Shown here: piece by piece, positions 1 through 4,984 of the stretch
Position numbering within the stretch: the first letter of the stretch is position 1
Layout: each line of letters opens with the position of its first letter
Source of the DNA: Candidatus Bathyarchaeota archaeon
GTDB taxonomy: Archaea; Thermoproteota; Bathyarchaeia; TCS64
Length of the DNA: 6,953 nt
Reading direction: 5' to 3'
Assembly: GCA_026014515.1 (NCBI GenBank)
Contig: JAOZIG010000021.1
Location: forward strand, 1-6,953
Notes under the pieces: generated by a model
Databases searched by the model: none
The model's input: the letters and a program-made list of their open reading frames with translations, nothing else
What the model was told of the DNA's origin: nothing
Program-made: the position numbers and the translations under genes

Positions 1-70
1 ATAAACCTCTATTGTTATACTGTGGGAAATTCAATATGCTTGTTACATGAAACTGTAATGTGGATGCACG

Positions 71-1126
71 TTAATCATTCTTCATGAACTCTCGTAGTAA
101 CGTAGTGGCGAAGCCGCCTTTATGCAGCATGAAATCGAGTTGAATCCCCCGTTGATTCTGTGATACTTCTATTTCTGGGGTTAACCTTCCGAAGCGTCTG
201 GTGCCTGTGATCTTCATTCGTTTGAAGGTTTTCATGGACATCTCTGACTCCTCAAATATCTCAGCCTCAAGCTCAGCGGATTCTTCAAGTGGGTGTGACA
301 TCTTGTACCCGAATATTGGGGCTGTGAAGCTGATCTCCTTGGAGTCAAACCTTGGCTGTTCAATTGCTAGGTCGTTCACCCAGAAGATTCCGCCGGTTTC
401 ATGCTTCTTAACGATATCACCCTGAATCAGTTTATCAAAGAACCCACGCCGTACCCGTTCCGCGATGTACCTATTGCACAGATAGCTCTGGTAGCTGGCA
501 ACCAAAAGCTTGCTTAGCCATCTGTCGTTATGTCTTTTCTGTCCGTTGAGGATAGCCCAGCCCTCATGGATGTTCTTACCTCTTCGCCCCATCCTTTGAT
601 CGCCATAATAGTTGGGCATCCCATGGAGGTGTATCTGCTCAGCGATAAGGTTGGCTCGTTCAAGCGCTGTTCTCATGGGTATCCTGATATCCGAGATGGT
701 TACCTTGAACCTGTTCCCAACAAGGTGCCCTGCCCTGAACTTGTTATTATGAAACTTAGCCCAATTCACCTTCACATTGATTTTCCGTTCAATACGCTTC
801 ACCGCGTCCTCCGCTGAAACATCGTTTTTCTCAAAAAGTATGCTAAACGACTGTGTCGTCACCGCGTTCTTATCCTTGAGTCCAGCCGTACCGATGTTCT
901 GTGGTCGTAGGTCAAATAACTCAGCTATCTTTGTCTGAACCTCACGGGTAGTCATATTCTTCTTAGTGATGTTGACGTAGAGGTGGCTGCCCTCACCAGT
1001 GGGCTCGTAGAGAGAGACCTCCTCAACCACAAAATCCTCTAGGCGTGCCCTTATCCTGCCACCTATTCCTTCATGGTTTGGAGTTACGTATGGTTGTGAT
1101 AGGTCGATGGGAGGTAGCTGTTTCAT
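71..1126 (-). CDS. truD: tRNA pseudouridine synthase D (TruD family)
   Basis: Encodes a 351-residue TruD-family pseudouridine synthase, a cytosolic enzyme that isomerises a specific uridine in tRNA (U13 in the well-studied members) to pseudouridine. The catalytic motif GLKDKNAVTTQ lies at residues 82-92, with D85 as the expected nucleophilic aspartate. Other family blocks are visible in order: FRAGHLVGNRF (130-140), GMPNYYGDQRMG (169-180), QSYLCNRYIA (213-222), APIFGYKM (269-276) and the C-terminal TLLREFMK (342-349). The TRUD insertion domain should fall between roughly residue 150 and 320. From family knowledge, the length matches bacterial TruD and is somewhat shorter than many archaeal members. 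The ATG start is supported by family-like sequence from about residue 20 and by a TATA-like element about 26 nt upstream. A GGA-containing purine run lies 12 nt upstream, which is rather far for a Shine-Dalgarno site. It is transcribed divergently from the DUF4438 pair. All key residues are present and there is no sign of decay. Confidence 0.95.
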   Translation of the reverse strand: MKQLPPIDLSQPYVTPNHEGIGGRIRARLEDFVVEEVSLYEPTGEGSHLYVNITKKNMTTREVQTKIAELFDLRPQNIGTAGLKDKNAVTTQSFSILFEKNDVSAEDAVKRIERKINVKVNWAKFHNNKFRAGHLVGNRFKVTISDIRIPMRTALERANLIAEQIHLHGMPNYYGDQRMGRRGKNIHEGWAILNGQKRHNDRWLSKLLVASYQSYLCNRYIAERVRRGFFDKLIQGDIVKKHETGGIFWVNDLAIEQPRFDSKEISFTAPIFGYKMSHPLEESAELEAEIFEESEMSMKTFKRMKITGTRRFGRLTPEIEVSQNQRGIQLDFMLHKGGFATTLLREFMKND

Positions 1127-1148
1127 TCAGTGATGGTGTCCTTTCTTG

Positions 1149-1166
1149 GTTATTGAATGATTCGAA
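1149..1166 (-). promoter_or_regulatory. Candidate leftward promoter of truD
   Basis: Read on the minus strand, TTCGAA (1166-1161) is followed by the AT-rich stretch ATTCAATAA. That stretch is centred about 26 nt before the truD ATG, where an archaeal TATA box for a leaderless or very short-leader transcript would sit. TTCGAA would occupy the BRE position. The TATA match is weak, so this is a positional inference. Confidence 0.35.
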
Positions 1167-1190
1167 ACATTAATGGAAAAAACATTGATG
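1167..1190. repeat. Direct repeat pair ACATTRATG
   Basis: Two 9-nt direct repeats, ACATTAATG (1167-1175) and ACATTGATG (1182-1190), differ at one position and start 15 nt apart. A run of A lies between them. They lie in the middle of the divergent intergenic region, between the two TTCGAA boxes and directly before the 19-nt inverted repeat. They could be protein-binding half-sites, but short AT-rich repeats also arise by chance. Confidence 0.4.
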
Positions 1191-1209
1191 ATTTACTCGT
1201 TGAGTAAAT
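1191..1209. promoter_or_regulatory. Perfect 19-nt inverted repeat, candidate operator
   Basis: ATTTACTC-GTT-GAGTAAAT is a perfect inverted repeat with 8-bp arms and a 3-nt spacer. It ends where the TTCGAA/AT-rich element upstream of the first DUF4438 gene begins. The size, symmetry and position just upstream of a promoter suit the binding site of a dimeric helix-turn-helix regulator. An activator or a repressor is possible. It is centred about 47 nt from the DUF4438 start and 74 nt from the truD start, so the DUF4438 operon is the likelier target. No regulator gene lies next to it. Confidence 0.55.
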
Positions 1210-1223
1210 TCGAAATAATAGTT
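1209..1223 (+). promoter_or_regulatory. Candidate promoter of the DUF4438 operon
   Basis: TTCGAAA (1209-1215) resembles an archaeal BRE and is followed by TAATAGTT (1216-1223), an AT-rich TATA-like element. It is centred about 27 nt before the ATG at 1247. No Shine-Dalgarno sequence precedes that ATG. Together these fit a leaderless transcript starting at or very near the start codon. The TATA match is imperfect. Confidence 0.45.
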
Positions 1224-1246
1224 ACACCTAATCTAACCGATAGTTT

Positions 1247-2125
1247 ATGATCAAGACAAACAGGGAGAAACTTCTTGAGATAGGCGTTATTGGTGAAGTA
1301 ACCCACAGCGCCATCGAGTCTAACTATGTGAACAACTGGGATGGAAAACCCAGCGTAGGACTCGGACAAGGAGGCATCATCTACAATGTAAAGCCCGGTG
1401 ACAGCTGTTTTGGGTGGGCTTGGGGTGAGAAGGTTGAACCCGGGGTATCAGTTGATGGCGTCGGAAACGACAGAGCCAAGGGAAGCTTTAGAAACTTTAC
1501 ATGTGTGGGTAACCCGGCGAAGATAGTAAAAGGGGGAGCAAAAGGCAAAGAAGGTGTGGTTGTCGGTAAGGTCGGTGGTTTACCTGATAGAAAACATCAC
1601 GTTGTTATCTACTTTGAGAAAACGGTGCTTGAAAACCTAGCCATCGGTGACAAGATACAGGTAAGAAGCAGCGGAGTAGGACTCAAACTAAATGACTATC
1701 CAGAGGTTAGAGCAGTAGGAGTATCTCCCCAGTTACTTGACACCATGGGACTCAAAGACATAAATGGAAAGCTAGGAGTACCCGTCACAACAGTGATACC
1801 AGCGAATTACGTGGGAATGGGTAGCGGTGGTGCGCCTGTTGAGGCGAACTGCTGGAACGTGATGACCCAGAGCCCAGACGCATTAGAGCATCTGAAAGAT
1901 GTAAAACTTGGTGACATCGTGGCTTTACAGGACATCTTGAGCTCATGGGGTAGAGGCTACTACGAGAACGCGTACACTATTGGAGTCGTAAGCACTGGAG
2001 CAAGTGGAAAACTGGGTCAAGGCATCGGTGTAACCACATTGATGACCTGTAGAGAGAAAGAGATCGAACCAATCATAAACAAAGACGCCAACATCGGGAA
2101 ATACTTCAAACTAGGAGGCGCCTAA
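1247..2125 (+). CDS. DUF4438-family protein, first of a tandem pair
   Basis: Encodes a 292-residue soluble protein that I recognise as DUF4438, a family of bacteria and archaea with no assigned reaction as far as I know. Family-like blocks are WDGKP (31-35), GGIIYNVKPGD (42-52), CFGWAWGEKVEPGVSV (54-69), LAIGDKIQVR (131-140), GVGLKLNDYPE (143-153), SPQLLD (160-165), GKLGVPV (174-180), LGDIVALQD (221-229) and a glycine-rich GVVSTGASGKLGQGIGV (246-262). The regular Gly-Asp and Gly-Val spacing suggests a beta-rich fold. No signal peptide or membrane segment is visible. The ATG start is preferred because NREKLLEI follows it immediately and the downstream paralogue has the same N-terminus. There is no Shine-Dalgarno site, so it is probably leaderless. 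One base separates its stop from the next start. The family call is from recognition; its function is unknown. Confidence 0.8.
   Translation: MIKTNREKLLEIGVIGEVTHSAIESNYVNNWDGKPSVGLGQGGIIYNVKPGDSCFGWAWGEKVEPGVSVDGVGNDRAKGSFRNFTCVGNPAKIVKGGAKGKEGVVVGKVGGLPDRKHHVVIYFEKTVLENLAIGDKIQVRSSGVGLKLNDYPEVRAVGVSPQLLDTMGLKDINGKLGVPVTTVIPANYVGMGSGGAPVEANCWNVMTQSPDALEHLKDVKLGDIVALQDILSSWGRGYYENAYTIGVVSTGASGKLGQGIGVTTLMTCREKEIEPIINKDANIGKYFKLGGA
2113..2118 (+). promoter_or_regulatory. Shine-Dalgarno site of the second DUF4438 gene
   Basis: AGGAGG lies inside the last codons of the upstream gene, 8 nt before the ATG at 2127. It is a near-perfect anti-16S match and contrasts with the leaderless first gene. 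It shows that the second gene is translated from a shared mRNA by its own initiation event. Confidence 0.75.
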
Positions 2126-2126
2126 G

Positions 2127-2990
2127 ATGCGAGACAACAGAGAAAAACTACTCGAAATCGCGGTACAGGGCGAGATAGTCTCACCAAGCAGCACAAGCTA
2201 TCGGGCACAGTGGGATGGACAACCTAAACTCGCGCTGGGAATGGGGGGTATCAAGTACAACCTCAAGGTAGGTGACCCATGCTTCGGGTGGGCAAGCGGA
2301 GACCATGTTGAACCCGGTGTAACCATTAGAGGTACAGAGAAAGATAACCCAAGCGATTGCGCCTTGGCGTGGCTTGCCTGTATCGGAAACGAGGCGAAAC
2401 TGGTTTCTGGTGAGGCTAAGGGTGAGACGGGGGTTTTCACTGGGCGTCATGCAGGTTCTGATGATTTGGTCTGGTTCTCTCAGGATACTCTTGAGAAGCT
2501 TACTATTGGGGATAAGGTTCAGGTCAGGGCGATTGGTGCTGGTTTGAAGCTTCTTGATTACCCTGAGATTGGGGTGAACAAGATGAGCCCAAGGCTACTG
2601 GACTCATTGGGCATCAAAGAGAAAAAGGGAAAGCTTGTTGTGCCGGTTGTTAAGGAGATTCCGGGTTACTTGATGGGCTCAGGTATCGGCTGGAGCACAA
2701 ACACAGAGCCAGTAGACTATGATATACAGACAACAGACCCCAAAAAGGTCAAGAAATTCAACCTTGAAACCCTAAGACTGGGCGACATCGTCTGTCTACG
2801 AGACCAACTCTGCATCAACGGCAGAGGACACTGGAAAGGAGCAGTGACAGTAGGAGTCATTGTTCACGGTGCTAGCGATTATTCTGGTCACGGTCCCGGT
2901 GTGAACCCTATCCTGAGCACAAAGGATGGGAAAATAGAGGTTGAACTAGTAGAGAAGGCAAATATTGCCGACTATTTTGGGTTAAAGTAA
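2127..2990 (+). CDS. DUF4438-family protein, second of a tandem pair
   Basis: Encodes a 287-residue paralogue of the preceding gene, alignable end to end and by eye clearly more than a third identical. Shared blocks include NREKLLEI (4-11), WDGQP (29-33), GGIKYNLKVGDPCFGWASG (40-58), VEPGV (61-65), IGDKVQVR (127-134), GAGLKLLDYPE (137-147), SPRLLD (154-159), GKLVVPV (168-174), LGDIVCLRD (218-226), GRGHWKGAVTVGV (232-244) and GHGPGV (254-259). It differs in residues 70-125, where the HHVVIYF-type segment is shortened, and around 185-210. No signal peptide or membrane span is seen. One nucleotide separates it from its upstream partner, and a strong Shine-Dalgarno site drives it, so the two are an operon. 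They may form a hetero-oligomer or handle related substrates; both ideas are inference. The middle of the gene uses markedly different synonymous codons from its ends. Confidence 0.8.
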   Translation: MRDNREKLLEIAVQGEIVSPSSTSYRAQWDGQPKLALGMGGIKYNLKVGDPCFGWASGDHVEPGVTIRGTEKDNPSDCALAWLACIGNEAKLVSGEAKGETGVFTGRHAGSDDLVWFSQDTLEKLTIGDKVQVRAIGAGLKLLDYPEIGVNKMSPRLLDSLGIKEKKGKLVVPVVKEIPGYLMGSGIGWSTNTEPVDYDIQTTDPKKVKKFNLETLRLGDIVCLRDQLCINGRGHWKGAVTVGVIVHGASDYSGHGPGVNPILSTKDGKIEVELVEKANIADYFGLK

Positions 2991-2993
2991 CCC
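2957..2993. terminator. Two small hairpins at the convergent gene ends
   Basis: GGCAA-ATA-TTGCC (2957-2969) and GGGTTA-AAG-TAACCC (2979-2993) are perfect inverted repeats with 3-nt loops. The second contains the rightward stop TAA (2988-2990) and reaches the last base of the leftward stop TAG (2993-2995). A pyrimidine-rich stretch follows on the plus strand to about 3030. Archaeal termination usually depends on T-rich tracts more than hairpins, so a bidirectional terminator or 3'-end stabiliser role is a guess. Confidence 0.35.
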
Positions 2994-3262
2994 TACTTTC
3001 CCCAATATTTGTCTGCTTCTTCCTCTAGTTTCAACAACCGTGTATAATAGTCTGGGAACTCGTTCAGATGAGCCAATGCAATCTTACCTGTTGTCAAGGG
3101 ATCATCATTCGTCACGTTTGTATGTGGATCAACCAATCCATGTTCTAGTTCGATATCCATTCCAACTCTGAACTGTTCGACATCAAACTTGGACCAGTCA
3201 ATACCCAGCTTTGCCCCAATTTCTTTTGCTTTCTCTGATGTGAAAACCCGTTTTGGACACAT
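2993..3262 (-). CDS. DUF5661-like small protein
   Basis: Encodes an 89-residue soluble protein that I recognise as resembling DUF5661, a small family of unknown function. The N-terminal part, FTSEKAKEIGAKLGIDW (7-23), is followed by FDVEQFRVGMDIELEHG (26-42). The signature block is then DPHTNVTNDDPLTTGKIALA (45-64), and the protein ends HLNEFPDYYTRLLKLEEEAD (65-84). The conserved HG, DP, NVT, DD and TGKIALAHL residues look like a functional surface rather than filler. The ATG start sits about 26 nt downstream of a TATATT element with no Shine-Dalgarno site, which suggests a leaderless monocistronic transcript. The stop codon is 2 nt from that of the convergent DUF4438 gene, so the two mRNAs probably overlap at their 3' ends. 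It lies downstream of tiaS on the same strand but appears to have its own promoter. Confidence 0.8.
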   Translation of the reverse strand: MCPKRVFTSEKAKEIGAKLGIDWSKFDVEQFRVGMDIELEHGLVDPHTNVTNDDPLTTGKIALAHLNEFPDYYTRLLKLEEEADKYWGK

Positions 3263-3284
3263 GATTAAAAGATGATGTTCTAGG

Positions 3285-3290
3285 AATATA
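3285..3290 (-). promoter_or_regulatory. Candidate TATA box of the DUF5661-like gene
   Basis: TATATT on the minus strand is centred about 26 nt upstream of the ATG at 3262. This is the spacing expected for a leaderless archaeal transcript. The upstream BRE position is not clearly purine-rich, so confidence is moderate. Confidence 0.4.
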
Positions 3291-3302
3291 GGGCTTTGTC
3301 AG

Positions 3303-3321
3303 ATAAGCGGAAACCCCTTAT
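3303..3321 (-). terminator. Imperfect hairpin just after tiaS
   Basis: ATAAGCGG-AAA-CCCCTTAT forms 8-bp arms with one mismatch around a 3-nt loop, starting one base beyond the tiaS stop codon. No T-tract follows on the minus strand, so it is not a classical terminator. It may protect the mRNA 3' end or be incidental. Confidence 0.25.
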
Positions 3322-3322
3322 G

Positions 3323-4615
3323 TCAAACTTCTACAAGGAGGGTTTTTTCACGTCCATATCTTTCATAGGGTTTTGTTAGATGTCTATGAGCACCCTTATC
3401 GGGTAGATAGATCCCCGGTGAAAGTCTACGCTCAATAGGCACTTCTTCTTCAACTAATTCAACCCCACGATATCCACATTTTTTACATCGGAGTCCTTGG
3501 TCTCGCCCCATTGATTCTGTTGATCCTCCGCATTTGGGGCACTTGGGCTTTACAAGTTGATACTCTGGTGCAGTATCGTTTATCTCCAGTTTCTCAAGGT
3601 TCAGAGTGTACTCGTTCTCATGTAGACTGACCCCTGAGTATGTGGTTACTTTGTCTCCGGGTCTTAATTGTCTAATAATTTCTCTAAAGGAGCCTGTTGG
3701 CTCGTAAGCTGCACAAGTAACCACACCTGTCTCATCTTTGAGTTTGAAGAAAACGTGTCCGCCCTCAATGGTTTCAGGTACTGAGTCTACGGTTCCTTCA
3801 ACTATCGCAGGGTTGTATGCAACTAGTTCATTGATTTTTATTGGTTCACTGAAGTGCTGGTCGGTTCCTTGATTGGTTCTGCAGATCATCCACCGTTCAA
3901 TAGGTTCAAGGGGTTTGATCATGCACATTGCGTCATAGACTGCTTTTGGGTTCTCTCCACGCACCCCATATAACACTGGGTCTGGTCCTCGTGGGGTGAT
4001 CAATGGTTTTCCTTTTTCGTCTACGTTGTTGAATGTACAGTCCTGTAGGGCTTTATCCATCTCAATGATGGAGTCTTGGTCAACTTGACGTTCAGTCCCC
4101 CAGTTCTCGGGCACACGATACGTAAGAAGCTCATAGGTAAAATCCTCTTCAGGCGTTCCCCCGATAGCGGCGAGAGCTCCGATTATGCCCCTGCCGTTCT
4201 TGTACTCAATAAAATCAATATTATACTTGTTTAGAAGAGCCAGCGCATCCTTTTTATCAACAATAGAACGGACGACACGCAGAGCGTACTCTTTCACTTC
4301 TTCGGGCACATCACCCTGAAGGAATACTGCCCCCGGGTTAGTGTTATCGCATTGGAACTCACCGTACTCTTCGATGAGTTTCCTTACCTTCTCCCTGACA
4401 GCGTCATATTTTGAGTCATCGATCTCCATTCTAAGACACATGCCCGCATTCCCCCTCGTCTTCCAAGGAGTATTCGGGTTCAGTCTGAGAAGGGTTGGAT
4501 ACCCGATGAACTTAGCCCCCATATCCATCAATGGCTCAATCAGTCGCGCAGCTAGGTAGGTTGTACATCCCCCCTCAGGGCTATCAGTGTCATCGAGACC
4601 GATATGGAGCTTCAA
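3323..4615 (-). CDS. tiaS: tRNA(Ile2) 2-agmatinylcytidine synthetase TiaS
   Basis: Encodes a 430-residue enzyme that uses ATP and agmatine to convert C34 of the tRNA-Ile CAU anticodon to agmatidine, so that the tRNA reads AUA. It is archaeal and normally essential. The N-terminus KLHIGLDDTDSPEGG (2-16) carries the DDTDS kinase-like motif. Further blocks are GNAG (55-58), NGRGIIGALAAIGG (140-153) and RTNQGTDQH (246-254). An OB-fold region follows at about 270-346, then a zinc ribbon with CPKCG (C359, C362) and CKKCG (C377, C380). Length and domain order are normal. I chose the TTG start because it gives the usual MKLHIG terminus; a GTG at 4624 (three residues longer) is the alternative. The upstream ATG at 4732 would add 39 unrelated residues and overlap the RAM gene, so it is rejected. 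The RAM-domain gene lies about 60 nt upstream on the same strand. Confidence 0.95.
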   Translation of the reverse strand: MKLHIGLDDTDSPEGGCTTYLAARLIEPLMDMGAKFIGYPTLLRLNPNTPWKTRGNAGMCLRMEIDDSKYDAVREKVRKLIEEYGEFQCDNTNPGAVFLQGDVPEEVKEYALRVVRSIVDKKDALALLNKYNIDFIEYKNGRGIIGALAAIGGTPEEDFTYELLTYRVPENWGTERQVDQDSIIEMDKALQDCTFNNVDEKGKPLITPRGPDPVLYGVRGENPKAVYDAMCMIKPLEPIERWMICRTNQGTDQHFSEPIKINELVAYNPAIVEGTVDSVPETIEGGHVFFKLKDETGVVTCAAYEPTGSFREIIRQLRPGDKVTTYSGVSLHENEYTLNLEKLEINDTAPEYQLVKPKCPKCGGSTESMGRDQGLRCKKCGYRGVELVEEEVPIERRLSPGIYLPDKGAHRHLTKPYERYGREKTLLVEV

Positions 4616-4642
4616 AGCACTCACTAACTTGTCTACTTGGGC

Positions 4643-4659
4643 AAAAAGGTATTGAAAAA
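4643..4659 (-). terminator. T-rich tract between the RAM gene and tiaS
   Basis: On the minus strand, two runs of five T (4659-4655 and 4647-4643) flank CAATACC, directly after the RAM-domain gene. Short T-runs are typical of archaeal intrinsic termination. The same segment also lies about 28 nt before the alternative GTG of tiaS, so CAATA could instead be a poor TATA box. I cannot tell whether tiaS is cotranscribed with its upstream neighbour. Confidence 0.3.
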
Positions 4660-4674
4660 GGGTGTGATTGGTGC

Positions 4675-4902
4675 TTAGACTACGATCATTGTCAGCGTGG
4701 ACCGGACCTTGTCGAGTCGCCTGATTTTCCAACTGATGATGTCCTTCAGTTCCTGCATTGTGTCGGTTGAGATACGAGCTATGATGTCGTATACTCCGTA
4801 TACCATGTAGGCTTCTTTGACTTCACCAATGTCTTTCAGGCCTTTCAGTACCTCGCTTTCTGATCCTATCTCGGCATTGATCAATACGAAAGCTGTTGCC
4901 AA
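4675..4902 (-). CDS. Stand-alone Lrp/AsnC ligand-binding (RAM) domain protein
   Basis: Encodes a 75-residue protein consisting only of the RAM (Lrp/AsnC effector-binding) domain, with no helix-turn-helix. In full-length regulators this alpha-beta domain dimerises and binds amino acids at oligomer interfaces. Stand-alone versions may modulate Lrp regulators or enzymes, but specific roles are mostly unknown. Visible blocks are TAFVLINAEIGSE (3-15), VKEAYMVYGVYDIIARI (28-44) including the glycine turn GVYDI, and the C-terminal KIRRLDKVRSTLTMIVV (59-75). The TTG start is preferred because it gives the usual M-x-TAFVLIN terminus and has GGTGA 4 nt upstream. The longer open frame to 5208 is antisense to the HAD gene and shows no family similarity. 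It is divergent from the HAD gene and lies upstream of tiaS. No DNA-binding partner is encoded nearby. Confidence 0.9.
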   Translation of the reverse strand: MATAFVLINAEIGSESEVLKGLKDIGEVKEAYMVYGVYDIIARISTDTMQELKDIISWKIRRLDKVRSTLTMIVV

Positions 4903-4906
4903 AACT

Positions 4907-4911
4907 TCACC
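4907..4911 (-). promoter_or_regulatory. Shine-Dalgarno site fixing the TTG start of the RAM gene
   Basis: GGTGA on the minus strand lies 4 nt before TTG (4902-4900). It matches the archaeal anti-Shine-Dalgarno complement and supports this TTG over the much longer open frame. Confidence 0.6.
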
Positions 4912-4932
4912 TAAGTATGATTGAGTACAACT

Positions 4933-4949
4933 GGATTTAAAAGTTATCC
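4933..4949. promoter_or_regulatory. Candidate shared bidirectional promoter core
   Basis: GGATTTAAAAGTTATCC has GGAT/ATCC ends around the self-complementary TTTAAA (4936-4941). TTTAAA is 36 nt from the leftward RAM start and 46 nt from the rightward HAD start. Start sites about 25 nt either side would give leaders of roughly 10 and 20 nt, each holding the GGTG-type Shine-Dalgarno site seen. This is the best TATA candidate for both genes. Two overlapping promoters are equally possible. Confidence 0.45.
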
Positions 4950-4971
4950 GAGTAGGTATTGTAATTATTCC

Positions 4972-4978
4972 GGTGTGA
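4972..4978 (+). promoter_or_regulatory. Candidate Shine-Dalgarno site of the HAD gene
   Basis: GGTGTGA lies 6 nt before the TTG at 4985. The TGA within it is an in-frame stop, so no longer N-terminus is possible. Confidence 0.5.
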
Positions 4979-4984
4979 ATCAAT

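Noticed and set aside
1..70. Possible gene or RNA at the left edge
   Set aside because: Too short to support anything. No start site, hairpin with T-tract or tRNA-like fold is seen.
201..817. Two plus-strand open frames opposite truD
   Set aside because: They are antisense to conserved TruD motifs and match no family I recognise.
2181..2450. Overlapping minus-strand open frames opposite the second DUF4438 gene
   Set aside because: They are shadows of a conserved coding frame and have no recognisable domain.
1247..2990. Tandem duplication read as a mobile element or recent repeat
   Set aside because: The paralogues are clearly diverged, with no terminal repeats, target-site duplication or transposase.
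4616..4732. 39-residue N-terminal extension of TiaS from an ATG at 4732
   Set aside because: It overlaps the RAM gene, contains no TiaS-like residues, and the family normally begins at MKLHIG.
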